From the NCBI GenBank assembly GCA_026387845.1, contig JAPLKX010000192.1, forward strand, positions 1-6,467: a DNA stretch of 6,467 bases, written 5' to 3'. Positions 1 to 6,400 of this stretch are shown here, in pieces. Numbering within the stretch: position 1 is the stretch's first letter; every line of letters begins with the position of its first letter. This DNA comes from Candidatus Hydrogenedentota bacterium (GTDB lineage Bacteria > Hydrogenedentota > Hydrogenedentia > Hydrogenedentales > SLHB01). Below the pieces are notes generated by a model, which ran no database searches, was not told where the DNA came from, and worked only from the letters and a program-made list of their open reading frames with translations. Made by a program: the position numbers and the translations under genes.

Positions 1-65
1 GTGGGCAGGCTTCCCCGAAGGGGAAAAATGTGAGTAGCCGGAGGTGACCGTAGGAAACCTCCGGC
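1..65 (+). repeat. Paired-hairpin repeat unit, tandem copy 1
   Basis: First copy of a 65-bp unit repeated exactly in the next 64 bases. It contains two hairpins. Hairpin 1 is TTCCCC-GAA-GGGGAA (11-25). A 12-nt linker, AAATGTGAGTAG (26-37), follows. Hairpin 2 pairs CCGGAGGT (38-45) with ACCTCCGG (57-64) around an 11-nt loop, in which CC and GG can form a small inner stem. No start codon or conserved reading frame is evident. The tetranucleotide GTAG lies directly 5' of hairpin 2, as in REP elements mobilised by REP-associated tyrosine transposases (RAYT). That family link is inference, since no transposase is visible. The unit begins at base 1, so the array may continue off the window. Confidence 0.9.
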
Positions 66-129
66 GTGGGCAGGCTTCCCCGAAGGGGAAAAATGTGAGT
101 AGCCGGAGGTGACCGTAGGAAACCTCCGG
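66..129 (+). repeat. Paired-hairpin repeat unit, tandem copy 2
   Basis: Identical to bases 1-64 at all 64 positions. Hairpin 1 lies at 76-90 and hairpin 2 pairs 103-110 with 122-129. The next base is T (130), where copy 1 has C (65), so the repeat ends exactly at the foot of hairpin 2. Perfect identity means a recent tandem duplication, gene conversion, or an assembly artefact. Only two units are visible, with no unique spacers, so this is not a CRISPR array. Confidence 0.9.
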
Positions 130-150
130 TTAGCAATGCCACCACGACTA

Positions 151-174
151 CAACCCTAAAAGGGTTGAATTTTT
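151..174 (+). terminator. Possible intrinsic terminator for an off-window upstream gene
   Basis: The 6-bp stem CAACCC/GGGTTG (151-156 with 162-167) is followed by AAT and then four T residues (171-174), a weak intrinsic-terminator shape on the plus strand. It would serve a plus-strand gene left of the window. The same bases belong to the larger palindrome, so terminator function may be incidental. Confidence 0.3.
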
Positions 175-205
175 AAAGGCTTTATTCAACCCCTGGCCGG
201 GGTTG
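151..205. repeat. Central double palindrome (two inverted CAACCC/GGGTTG hairpins)
   Basis: The left arm is hairpin CAACCC-TAAAA-GGGTTG (151-167). The right arm is hairpin CAACCCC-TGGCC-GGGGTTG (187-205). They sit in mirror orientation around a T-rich core (171-183). The inner halves can instead pair with each other: GGGTTGAAT (162-170) with ATTCAACCC (184-192), a 9-bp stem. The stretch can therefore form two small hairpins or one larger one. It lies between the tandem units and the inverted unit. The function is unknown; it resembles a bacterial interspersed mosaic element built from inverted extragenic palindromes. Confidence 0.8.
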
Positions 206-223
206 TGGCTGCAGGATTCAGTT

Positions 224-277
224 CCGGAGGCTCCCGTCGGTCGCCTCCGGCTATTCACATTGAACGCCTTCGGCGTT
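224..277 (-). repeat. Paired-hairpin repeat core, inverted diverged copy
   Basis: Read on the minus strand, these 54 bases align without gaps to 11-64: a 15-nt hairpin 1 (277-263), a 12-nt linker CAATGTGAATAG (262-251), and a 27-nt hairpin 2 (250-224). By my count 41 of 54 positions match. Hairpin 1 is AACGCC-GAA-GGCGTT against TTCCCC-GAA-GGGGAA, so three base pairs changed and all three stay paired. Hairpin 2 changes one T-A pair to C-G, also compensated. Unpaired differences occur only in the linker (2) and the terminal loop (3). The GTAG before hairpin 2 is ATAG here. Confidence 0.85.
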
Positions 278-327
278 GGTGACAGGCCTGTCTGCCGATA
301 GCATAGATTTCATGTCAAGTAAACTGG

Positions 328-375
328 GGAGCACTGGGTCCCCGGCAGTTGTGGGGGCGTCCCAACCAGTGCTCC
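328..375. repeat. 48-bp palindrome upstream of the glycosyltransferase gene
   Basis: A perfect 10-bp inverted repeat, GGAGCACTGG (328-337) with CCAGTGCTCC (366-375). Inside it a shorter CCCC (340-343) can pair with GGGG around 353-357. It ends two bases before the extended -10 element, covering the place where a -35 box would lie, and no -35 consensus is present. It could be an operator or activator site, or another extragenic palindrome. It shares no sequence with the paired-hairpin units. Confidence 0.75.
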
Positions 376-377
376 TG

Positions 378-386
378 TGGTATGAT
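378..386 (+). promoter_or_regulatory. Putative extended -10 promoter of the glycosyltransferase gene
   Basis: TGGTATGAT matches an extended -10 (TGn followed by TATGAT, one mismatch to TATAAT). No recognisable -35 lies 16-18 bp upstream. Transcription starting 7 nt beyond the hexamer would begin at about 393, exactly the chosen ATG, implying a leaderless mRNA. This agrees with the lack of a Shine-Dalgarno sequence before that ATG. Confidence 0.45.
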
Positions 387-392
387 CTGCCG

Positions 393-2240
393 ATGGAAAG
401 TAAGAATTCCCATCTTCTTCTGCTTCTCGCGTTGAGCGCCGTCCTGTTCTTCGTCAGCACCTGGGCTTACGACCTTTGGCCGGCGGATGAACCCCGCTTT
501 GGGCAGGTCGCCCGCGAAATGATGAGTTCCGGCGACTACCTCGTCCCCCACATCAACGGCCAGCCCTACAATGAAAAACCGCCGCTCCTGTTCTGGCTGA
601 TCGCCGCGGTCTCGGCCCCGTTCGGTGACGTGACGGAGTTCTCCGCGCGGGCGCCATCGGGGCTTGCGGCGCTGGTGACGGTGCTGCTGACGTCCCTGCT
701 GGCGGCGAGGCTGTACGGGGCGCGGGTGGGGCTGTGGTCGGGGTTGATCCTCGCGACTACGTCCTTTTTCTGGGTCGAGGCGCGCTGGGTGCGTACCGAC
801 ATGCTGCTCACGGCCTGGATGACCGCCTCCCTCTACGTGTTCTGGCGGTGGCACGAAACGCGCCGGCCCCTGTTCCTCTTCGCCTTCTACCTGCTGATTG
901 CGGGCGGCCTGCTTACGAAAGGCCCGCCGGCGCTCGTGTTTCCCGCCCTGCTTATCGCGTCCTTCTATTGGAAGCAGCGGGCCGACCGGCGCCGGCTGCA
1001 CTGGCTCGTTGGCTTTGTCGCCGCGTGCGCCGTCGTCCTCGCGTGGTTCATACCGGCGCGGATGGCCATATCAGGGGGCGGCGCCGTCGATAATCAGATC
1101 GGCTCGGAGGCGCTGCGCCAGATCGTCGGCCGGCTGTTTCTGGGCGTAAGCCACATGCAGCCCCCGTGGTACTACGCGATCAACCTGCCAGTTTTCCTCC
1201 TGCCGTGGGCGTTGTTCCTCCCGTGGTCGCTGACGTGGGCATGGAAACGGCGCCGCGAAGACGACAAAATGCGCCTGCTGCTGGCGTGGATTGTGCCCGC
1301 CTTCATATTCTTCTCGCTCGCCCTCGGGAAACGAGGCACGTACGTCCTGCCGCTGTTTCCGGCGCTCGCAATTCTCGAAGCCCGGGCGGTGCTCGACCTG
1401 ATGGACAGCCCCCGGGCCGTCTGGCGCAGGCGGACCGCTTACGCCTGGGCCGGGTTGCTGATCGCGCTGGGGTTGGCGCCCGCCGTTCTGCTCTTTACCG
1501 AATACGGCGACGCCGTCAAGCCCGCGATGCTCGCCTTCAGCGGATGCGCCGTGATCTCCGGCGTTTGGGTGATTGCCCGCGCGCGAAAGACCGGAGGCGC
1601 GTCGTTGCACACGCAGATGGCTGGGCAATTCGCCGTGCTGGCCGTACTGGCCGCGGCCACCATCATGCCCGCCATGAACGCGTACCAGGGCGCAAGCACG
1701 ATTTGCGCCCCGCTGGCACGGCTCTCAGAGTCAGGCATCGACTACAGGCTCTACACGCTCGGGTTCAGCCGCGAGGAGTACATCTTCTACTCCCGCCACT
1801 TCCACACGCCCGTCCTCACCGACATCATCCCCGTCAAGACACCCCACGAAATCGACCTCGTCGATATGGCGAAACAGCAGCGGACACTGAGAAAAAACGT
1901 GGCCAAAGCCGTCGCCGCCGTCCCCGTCGCAGACCTCGAATCGCCCGCCCCGGCCGAAATCGACACATTGCGCTCCGCCGTCCACGAAGCCGTCGCGAAA
2001 TCCGACGTCAACCCCGAACTCGCCGGCGCGTTCGAGCAGGCGCTGGGAAAAACCGTGACGGACTTTGCCCACGAGTTCGAGCACCCAGATCCCGCCTTCA
2101 TGTTCATCATGCAGGAAGACCTCAAATGGCTCCTGCCCCTCTACCCCCAATTCGCTGCCTACACGGTTGTCGACCAGCGGCCCGTCGGCCGGCGAAACAT
2201 GATGCTCCTCGCCAACACCACCGGCGCCGCCCTCCTTTAA
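393..2240 (+). CDS. ArnT/PMT-like membrane glycosyltransferase (PMT_2, GT39/GT83 type)
   Basis: A 615-residue multi-pass membrane protein. Enzymes of this family move a sugar from a polyprenyl-phosphate donor to lipid A, protein or another acceptor on the outer face of the cytoplasmic membrane; the sugar and acceptor here are unknown. Visible family marks: a hydrophobic first segment (residues 8-24), then the first-loop motif DEPRF (Asp32-Glu33), where ArnT and PMT enzymes carry catalytic acidic residues, followed by YNEKPPLLFWL (59-69). There is also RTD with Asp136, LTKGPPALVFP (174-184), and KRGTYVLPLFPALAIL (313-328), very typical of ArnT-like proteins. Roughly 11-12 hydrophobic segments end near residue 430. 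A soluble tail (about 440-615) has FSREEYIFYSRHF and, after an acidic, probably helical stretch (about 483-575), a normal-looking end. The ATG at 393 is preferred because the hydrophobic segment follows at once; an in-frame TTG at 276 would add 39 unconvincing residues and overlap repeats. The gene converges with the response-regulator gene. Family assignment is firm; substrate is not. Confidence 0.92.
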   Translation: MESKNSHLLLLLALSAVLFFVSTWAYDLWPADEPRFGQVAREMMSSGDYLVPHINGQPYNEKPPLLFWLIAAVSAPFGDVTEFSARAPSGLAALVTVLLTSLLAARLYGARVGLWSGLILATTSFFWVEARWVRTDMLLTAWMTASLYVFWRWHETRRPLFLFAFYLLIAGGLLTKGPPALVFPALLIASFYWKQRADRRRLHWLVGFVAACAVVLAWFIPARMAISGGGAVDNQIGSEALRQIVGRLFLGVSHMQPPWYYAINLPVFLLPWALFLPWSLTWAWKRRREDDKMRLLLAWIVPAFIFFSLALGKRGTYVLPLFPALAILEARAVLDLMDSPRAVWRRRTAYAWAGLLIALGLAPAVLLFTEYGDAVKPAMLAFSGCAVISGVWVIARARKTGGASLHTQMAGQFAVLAVLAAATIMPAMNAYQGASTICAPLARLSESGIDYRLYTLGFSREEYIFYSRHFHTPVLTDIIPVKTPHEIDLVDMAKQQRTLRKNVAKAVAAVPVADLESPAPAEIDTLRSAVHEAVAKSDVNPELAGAFEQALGKTVTDFAHEFEHPDPAFMFIMQEDLKWLLPLYPQFAAYTVVDQRPVGRRNMMLLANTTGAALL

Positions 2241-2356
2241 TTGCGGATTTGGGATTGTGGATTTGCCATCGAGCCTTTGGGTGCAACGCAGATGTGCACA
2301 ATTCCCAACAAAGATTGGCAACAACAACTCTTCGCTGAAAAACCGCAATCCGCAAT
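2240..2356. repeat. Inverted-repeat-bounded intergenic segment between convergent genes
   Basis: ATTGCGGATT (2240-2249) is a perfect 10-bp inverted repeat of AATCCGCAAT (2347-2356). The left end carries two direct copies of ATTGYGGATTT (2240-2250 and 2254-2264). The right end, read on the minus strand, carries GCGGATT-like heptamers in tandem. The arms fill almost the whole gap between the two stop codons. No ORF and no hairpin followed by a T-run was found, so it is not an obvious intrinsic terminator for either gene. It might be a small non-autonomous palindromic element; no target-site duplication was recognised. Confidence 0.6.
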
Positions 2357-2358
2357 CG

Positions 2359-2937
2359 TCAGTGGATTTCGACGCCCGCCTTGGCGAGTGCCCTGCGCAG
2401 GTCATCCGGCGTGAATGGTTTCTGGAGGCAGAGGAGCGCGCCAAGCTCGACAACCCGCTGGGCGACTTCCCCCTCATAATAGCCGGTCATCGCGATGATT
2501 TTGGTGCCGGCATGTTGCGGGTCCGATTTGATCCGGCGGGTGACCTCGAACCCGTCCATGCCGGGCAGGCGCAGGTCAAGGAAAACAATATCCGGCTTGA
2601 ATGTCGCGACAAGGTGCCCCGCGTCAAATCCGTCCATGGCAACTTCTATCTCGAAACCCGTCTGCGAACGTTCCAAGAACCGCCGGATCACCGATACCAC
2701 CGCCTTCTCATCATCAACTATCAGGATCTTCACGTCGGACGTGCCAAGATCCTCGTGGATAGGGATCTCGTTCTCCTGAAGAAACTTCAGCAGATCCTCC
2801 CGCCTGATCCGGCGGTGGCCACCCGGCGTCTTGAACACCCGTATCCGGCCGGCCTCGGCCCATTTGCGGATAGTGTCGGCGGTGACGTGGCAATACTTCG
2901 CTACTTCCGAAGTACTAAACGACTGTTTTGTCTCCAT
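2359..2937 (-). CDS. Response regulator: N-terminal MerR/excisionase-type HTH plus receiver domain
   Basis: A 192-residue cytoplasmic regulator. Residues 7-53 form a MerR/excisionase-like winged helix-turn-helix (FSTSEVAKYC, VTADTIRKWAEAGRI, then the wing TPGGHRRI). Residues 68-190 form a CheY-like receiver: acidic pair Asp75-Asp76 in ILIVDDE, phospho-acceptor Asp121 in VFLDLRLPG, Thr151 in IIAMTG, and Lys173 in LQKPF. All receiver key residues are present, so phosphorylation by a histidine kinase is expected, though none is in the window. The DNA-binding domain precedes the receiver, the reverse of OmpR or NarL regulators. The ATG at 2937 starts just before the HTH. GAGGAG touches this ATG with no spacer, too close for a normal ribosome site, and no other good start is visible. 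The tRNA-Thr gene ends 131 nt upstream on the same strand, so read-through from the tRNA promoter is possible. Targets are unknown. Confidence 0.92.
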   Translation of the reverse strand: METKQSFSTSEVAKYCHVTADTIRKWAEAGRIRVFKTPGGHRRIRREDLLKFLQENEIPIHEDLGTSDVKILIVDDEKAVVSVIRRFLERSQTGFEIEVAMDGFDAGHLVATFKPDIVFLDLRLPGMDGFEVTRRIKSDPQHAGTKIIAMTGYYEGEVAQRVVELGALLCLQKPFTPDDLRRALAKAGVEIH

Positions 2938-2959
2938 CTCCTCAAATCCCGAAAATCAC

Positions 2960-2979
2960 GGTTTTACTGCGGGTTTTAC
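2960..2979 (-). promoter_or_regulatory. Direct repeats upstream of the response regulator (possible operator)
   Basis: On the minus strand GTAAAACC occurs twice, at 2979-2972 and 2967-2960, start-to-start distance 12 bp. It lies 23-42 nt before the ATG. Two sites about one helical turn apart could bind a dimeric HTH protein, including the regulator itself, but this is inference from spacing alone. Confidence 0.25.
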
Positions 2980-3043
2980 AGGCTCAGCCCGACTCTGCAC
3001 TACCGACGCCGGGCCAATTCGCTCTTGACCAGATCCGGCCCCG

Positions 3044-3058
3044 CGCCTGCCGCAGGCG
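3044..3058 (-). other. Strong hairpin just downstream of tRNA-Thr
   Basis: CGCCTG-CCG-CAGGCG forms a 6-bp GC-rich stem beginning 10 nt after the 3' end of tRNA-Thr on the minus strand. There is no T-run after it, so it is not a standard intrinsic terminator. It may influence tRNA 3' processing or partial read-through into the response-regulator gene. Confidence 0.35.
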
Positions 3059-3068
3059 TCGTTGCAAG

Positions 3069-3144
3069 TGGAGCTGGAGCGGGGAATCGAACCCCGGACC
3101 CCGTCATTACGAGTGACGTGCTCTACCTGCTGAGCTACTCCAGC
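3069..3144 (-). tRNA. tRNA-Thr (anticodon CGT)
   Basis: A complete cloverleaf on the minus strand. Acceptor GCTGGAG pairs with CTCCAGC. The D stem is GCTC/GAGC. The anticodon stem is CGTCA/TGACG around loop CTCGTAA, giving anticodon CGT, which reads ACG. The T arm is CGGGG-TTCGATT-CCCCG. Discriminator T is followed by an encoded CCA (3071-3069), and the total length is 76 nt. It follows tRNA-Phe by 7 nt, so the two are surely co-transcribed. Because CGT reads mainly ACG, other Thr tRNAs must lie elsewhere in the genome. Confidence 0.97.
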
Positions 3145-3151
3145 AAAAAAA

Positions 3152-3227
<76 letters not shown>

Positions 3228-3238
3228 ACGGTCATTTA

Positions 3239-3267
3239 AGGATAAAACATTCAGGGGCCAATGTCAA
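3239..3267 (-). promoter_or_regulatory. Sigma70-type promoter of the tRNA-Phe/tRNA-Thr unit
   Basis: On the minus strand a perfect -35, TTGACA (3267-3262), a 17-bp spacer, and -10 TATCCT (3244-3239). The expected start is near 3232-3233, leaving only about 5 nt before the mature tRNA-Phe. Upstream of the -35, the minus strand has A-tracts (A7 at 3284-3278 and A5 at 3273-3269) resembling an UP element, as is usual for stable-RNA promoters. Confidence 0.85.
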
Positions 3268-3328
3268 GTTTTTCCACTTTTTTTATGAAGCCGGGGCCGC
3301 ATACCGCGCAATTAATTGTTGAATCTGC

Positions 3329-3344
3329 AAAAAGCCTGTTAGGC
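3329..3344 (-). terminator. Possible intrinsic terminator of the PASTA/GLUG gene
   Basis: On the minus strand GCCT-AAC-AGGC is followed directly by five T residues. It lies about 90 nt after the stop codon of the large gene and upstream of the tRNA promoter, a sensible position. The stem is only 4 bp, so termination would be weak. The rest of the gap 3228-3434 holds the tRNA promoter and a 10-bp palindrome, CAATTAATTG (3309-3318), with no convincing gene. Confidence 0.4.
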
Positions 3345-3434
3345 CGCGCGACAGTTTGTGATGATACCTTGCGTCTTGCGGTGCCATTTCCCAACGGAGT
3401 CCGCGCTGGTCCAAATCGGAATTGGGAGCTACGA

Positions 3435-6400
3435 TTACTTTTCCGTGCGTTCGGTCTCCCACAGGAGGTAGGGGTATGAATTGCCCTCGTCAATACCCCA
3501 TACGTCTGTGAAGTCCCAGCCCACGAATGTTTCGGCGGTCATCATCTCAGGGGTTGATCTCGGCTCTCCTCCATCGGAGTAGTCCGTTCCGCTGGACATC
3601 CAGTCCCAGTAGCTGGAGGTTACGTTAACCCAGAAGTAATAATAGGGGTCCGTGGCCCAGCCAATCAACCCTCCCGCGCCGTTCGTGCCGGCAACAGCGC
3701 CCGCCGAATAGCACCCGTTTACCCAGGCGCCCATGCCGGCTCCCAGAAAACCGCCCACGACGGAATAGCCGGTGACGGGCCCTGTAGCGTAACAGGCGTC
3801 CATGACGCCGTTGTATGAGCAGAAGCCGGTGAACCCGCCCACAAACTCTACGCCATATACCGCCCCGGTGGACGAGCATTCGGATATGTTGCCGGCGTTG
3901 CCCCCGCAAAAACCGCCAACGCAGAAGGACGCGTAGGGGTATCCGATTACGGTCACTGCGGACCGGCAACGTTGGATACTCCCATAGCCTAACCCGAAGT
4001 AATCGACTTCTTCGGCGCCGTTGGCGTGAACTACCCCGCCCAACCGCTCACCCATTACCATGCCGGAGGTCGAGCAGTCGCTTATAGTGCCCAGATTGGC
4101 GCCGGCAAGGACGCCGGCCCATTTGCCGGTGACCGATGCGTCCACGAGCGTGAGGTTGGCAACCGAGCCTTCAACGCCGACGATACGGAACAGGCCGACC
4201 TGTTGTTCGGACGGCCGATTAATAAACAGCCCGGAGATACTGTGCCCTTGGCCGTCGAAGTTGCCTTCGAACGGCCGGTAAACGTCGCCGATTGGGCGGA
4301 ACCCGGCCCCGCCGTCCCAACTGGCGGTTTCGGAGCCGTCAATATCGTCCATCATCACATAGTCCCAATACACGGGGTAGAGGCGGTCTTCCCCGACCCG
4401 TTGCAGGTCCTCGATGGTTGTTATTTCGATCGGCCGGGGCAGGAACAAGGCCTCCACCGAGATCGGGCTGTGCATTACCAAGTACAGTGTATCCTCTTTC
4501 GGGATTTCCCCTTGGAACGGTTCAAGAATCCTCCAGCCCGCCAGGACATGGCCCGCCTCCGACGAATCCGCCTGGAGCCTCACCAACGTCCAGGCCAAGT
4601 ACTGGTCTTCCGCCGGAACCGCTTCGACCGTCCCATTCACCGCGGAGATTTCAAGTGGGTAGCTCGTTTCCGCGTCCTCCGACCCGGTCAAATGAGGGAC
4701 CGTCAGCCCGTCGGTTTGACTCCAGTCGGGCCAGCCGTCGGCGCTGGCATAGTCCCACCCGGCGGCTTCGAATGTATCGCTATCCAGCAGTTCTTCAATG
4801 CTTAGTCCGGTGCCGGCGGCCGATTCGGTCTGGCCACTCGTCTCAATGCACCAAAAACAACCCGTTACCCCCCCTGCATTCTCTGCCACCAGGCCCCCCA
4901 CAACGCCCGCCGATTTGACCCGGCCAACCGAATAGCCGCGTTGTAGATTACCGACGTTTTCGCCCACCAAACCCCCGCAACGATCCAAGCCGCTCACGGG
5001 TCCCGTGGAAAACGTGTCGTAGACTAAACCTTCGTTTCGGCCCAAAAGCCCACCGCAAGGCCCGTAACCTCCAAACACCGGCCCCACGTTGCCGCAGGAT
5101 TCGACTGAGCCCGCATTCCAACCGGCCAGCCCCCCCACGTACGCGTAGCCACTGGACGAATAAACCGGGCCCAGGTTGCCGCTGTTATACAACTCTCCCC
5201 AATTCTGGCCGACCACCCCGCCGGCGCCATCGTAACCGCCCACCACTTCGCACTTGGAGCGGCAATCGGCTACAGTTCCTCCGTTTTCGGCCACGATACC
5301 GCCCGCTCCGTACGTGCCTTCGACGGTCCCTTCCGCCGTGCAGTCGGTGACGTAACCATAGTCATTTTCGACCGTAATCCCGCCCGCACGCCGTCCCTGG
5401 ATGTTGCCCGAGAAGCGGCATTGACTGATCTGGCCGCCTTCGTTGCCGCCGCAGATGCCCCCGCCGTAATACACATCGCCCTGAATCCGACCTTCGAACA
5501 CGCACTCGTTGATGGCGCCGTCATAATTAGCCGCGACGATTCCACCGGCGTCGCTGTCCACCGTCAATGTACCCTCGACCGTGCATTTGGAGATTATGCC
5601 GAGGTTGATCAGCGCGATGGGGCCGGCTCCGGCAGGCGCCGTCAAGGAAGTCGCAGTTAGATGCAGGTCTGAGACGGACCCGTCATAGAAAATAACCATA
5701 AAAAGGCCGCCGTACAATGTGCCCCCTGTCGTGAGGCCGGAAATGGTGTGGCCGCGGCCATCAAAGCTGCCCCGGAAGGGAACCCAATCGTAATCAGAGG
5801 TCTGCCAGCCGATCGGGATAAACCCGGTCCCATTGTTCCAGGTTGCAGTTACCGAAGCGTCTAAGTCTTTTCCGAGCGCGTAGGGGGCATCCATGGGATA
5901 CGCAGGATCGTCCCCGATTTGCTGGAGCTCCTCGATGCTGTAGATGACAATCGCGTCTGAAGCCACATCGAGATCAACCGGATCGCCTGCAAACGCATCC
6001 CTGCCCCCCGCGGGCCGCTGCTCAAGCACCTCGCCCACCGGTCGGTCAGGCATGTAGACTTCGCGCACTTCCCCAACCAGGAGTTCGGCGGCGATGATGG
6101 CCGATTCGGCATCCGGCCGCATCAGGCCGGTCACGTCCGGCACGTGTACGGGCTTCGGGCCGAGCGAAACCTTCATTGCGACATGGCTGCCGACGACCAC
6201 CCGTGTGCCCGCGGCCGGGTCCTGTTCAATAACGCACCCAGCGGTGACGGTGCGGTTGTACTCCATGGTAACGGTTCCTGTTGTCAGTTCGGCTGAAGCC
6301 AGCGCCGACTCCACGTCGGCCTGCGTCATCCCCGCCAGGTCCGGCACAGACCTGAACTGGGTGCCTCTTGATATGACGAATGCGACCGCATCGCCATGGT

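Noticed and set aside
1..130. CRISPR array
   Set aside because: The 65-bp units abut directly with no unique spacers, and no cas genes are visible.
1..277. Translated repeat peptide
   Set aside because: The inverted orientation of the third copy and the compensated stem changes fit structure, not a conserved reading frame.
276..392. In-frame TTG extension of the glycosyltransferase
   Set aside because: It would begin inside the inverted repeat hairpin, cross the 328-375 palindrome, and put a non-membrane stretch ahead of a normal N-terminal hydrophobic segment.
315..1001. Minus-strand ORF opposite the glycosyltransferase
   Set aside because: Low-complexity Arg/Gln/Gly-rich shadow of the real gene, with no recognisable domain.
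1166..2338. Plus-strand ORF of 390 codons inside the glycosyltransferase
   Set aside because: Arg/Pro/His-rich translation in an alternative frame of a high-GC gene, with no domain. The glycosyltransferase frame has clear family motifs.
3261..3479. Plus-strand 72-codon ORF in the gap beside the tRNAs
   Set aside because: It starts inside the tRNA promoter, overlaps the 3' end of the large gene, and has no RBS or recognisable domain.
4026..4918. Plus-strand ORFs opposite the PASTA/GLUG gene
   Set aside because: Antisense shadows. The minus-strand frame carries clear GLUG and InlB-like repeats throughout.
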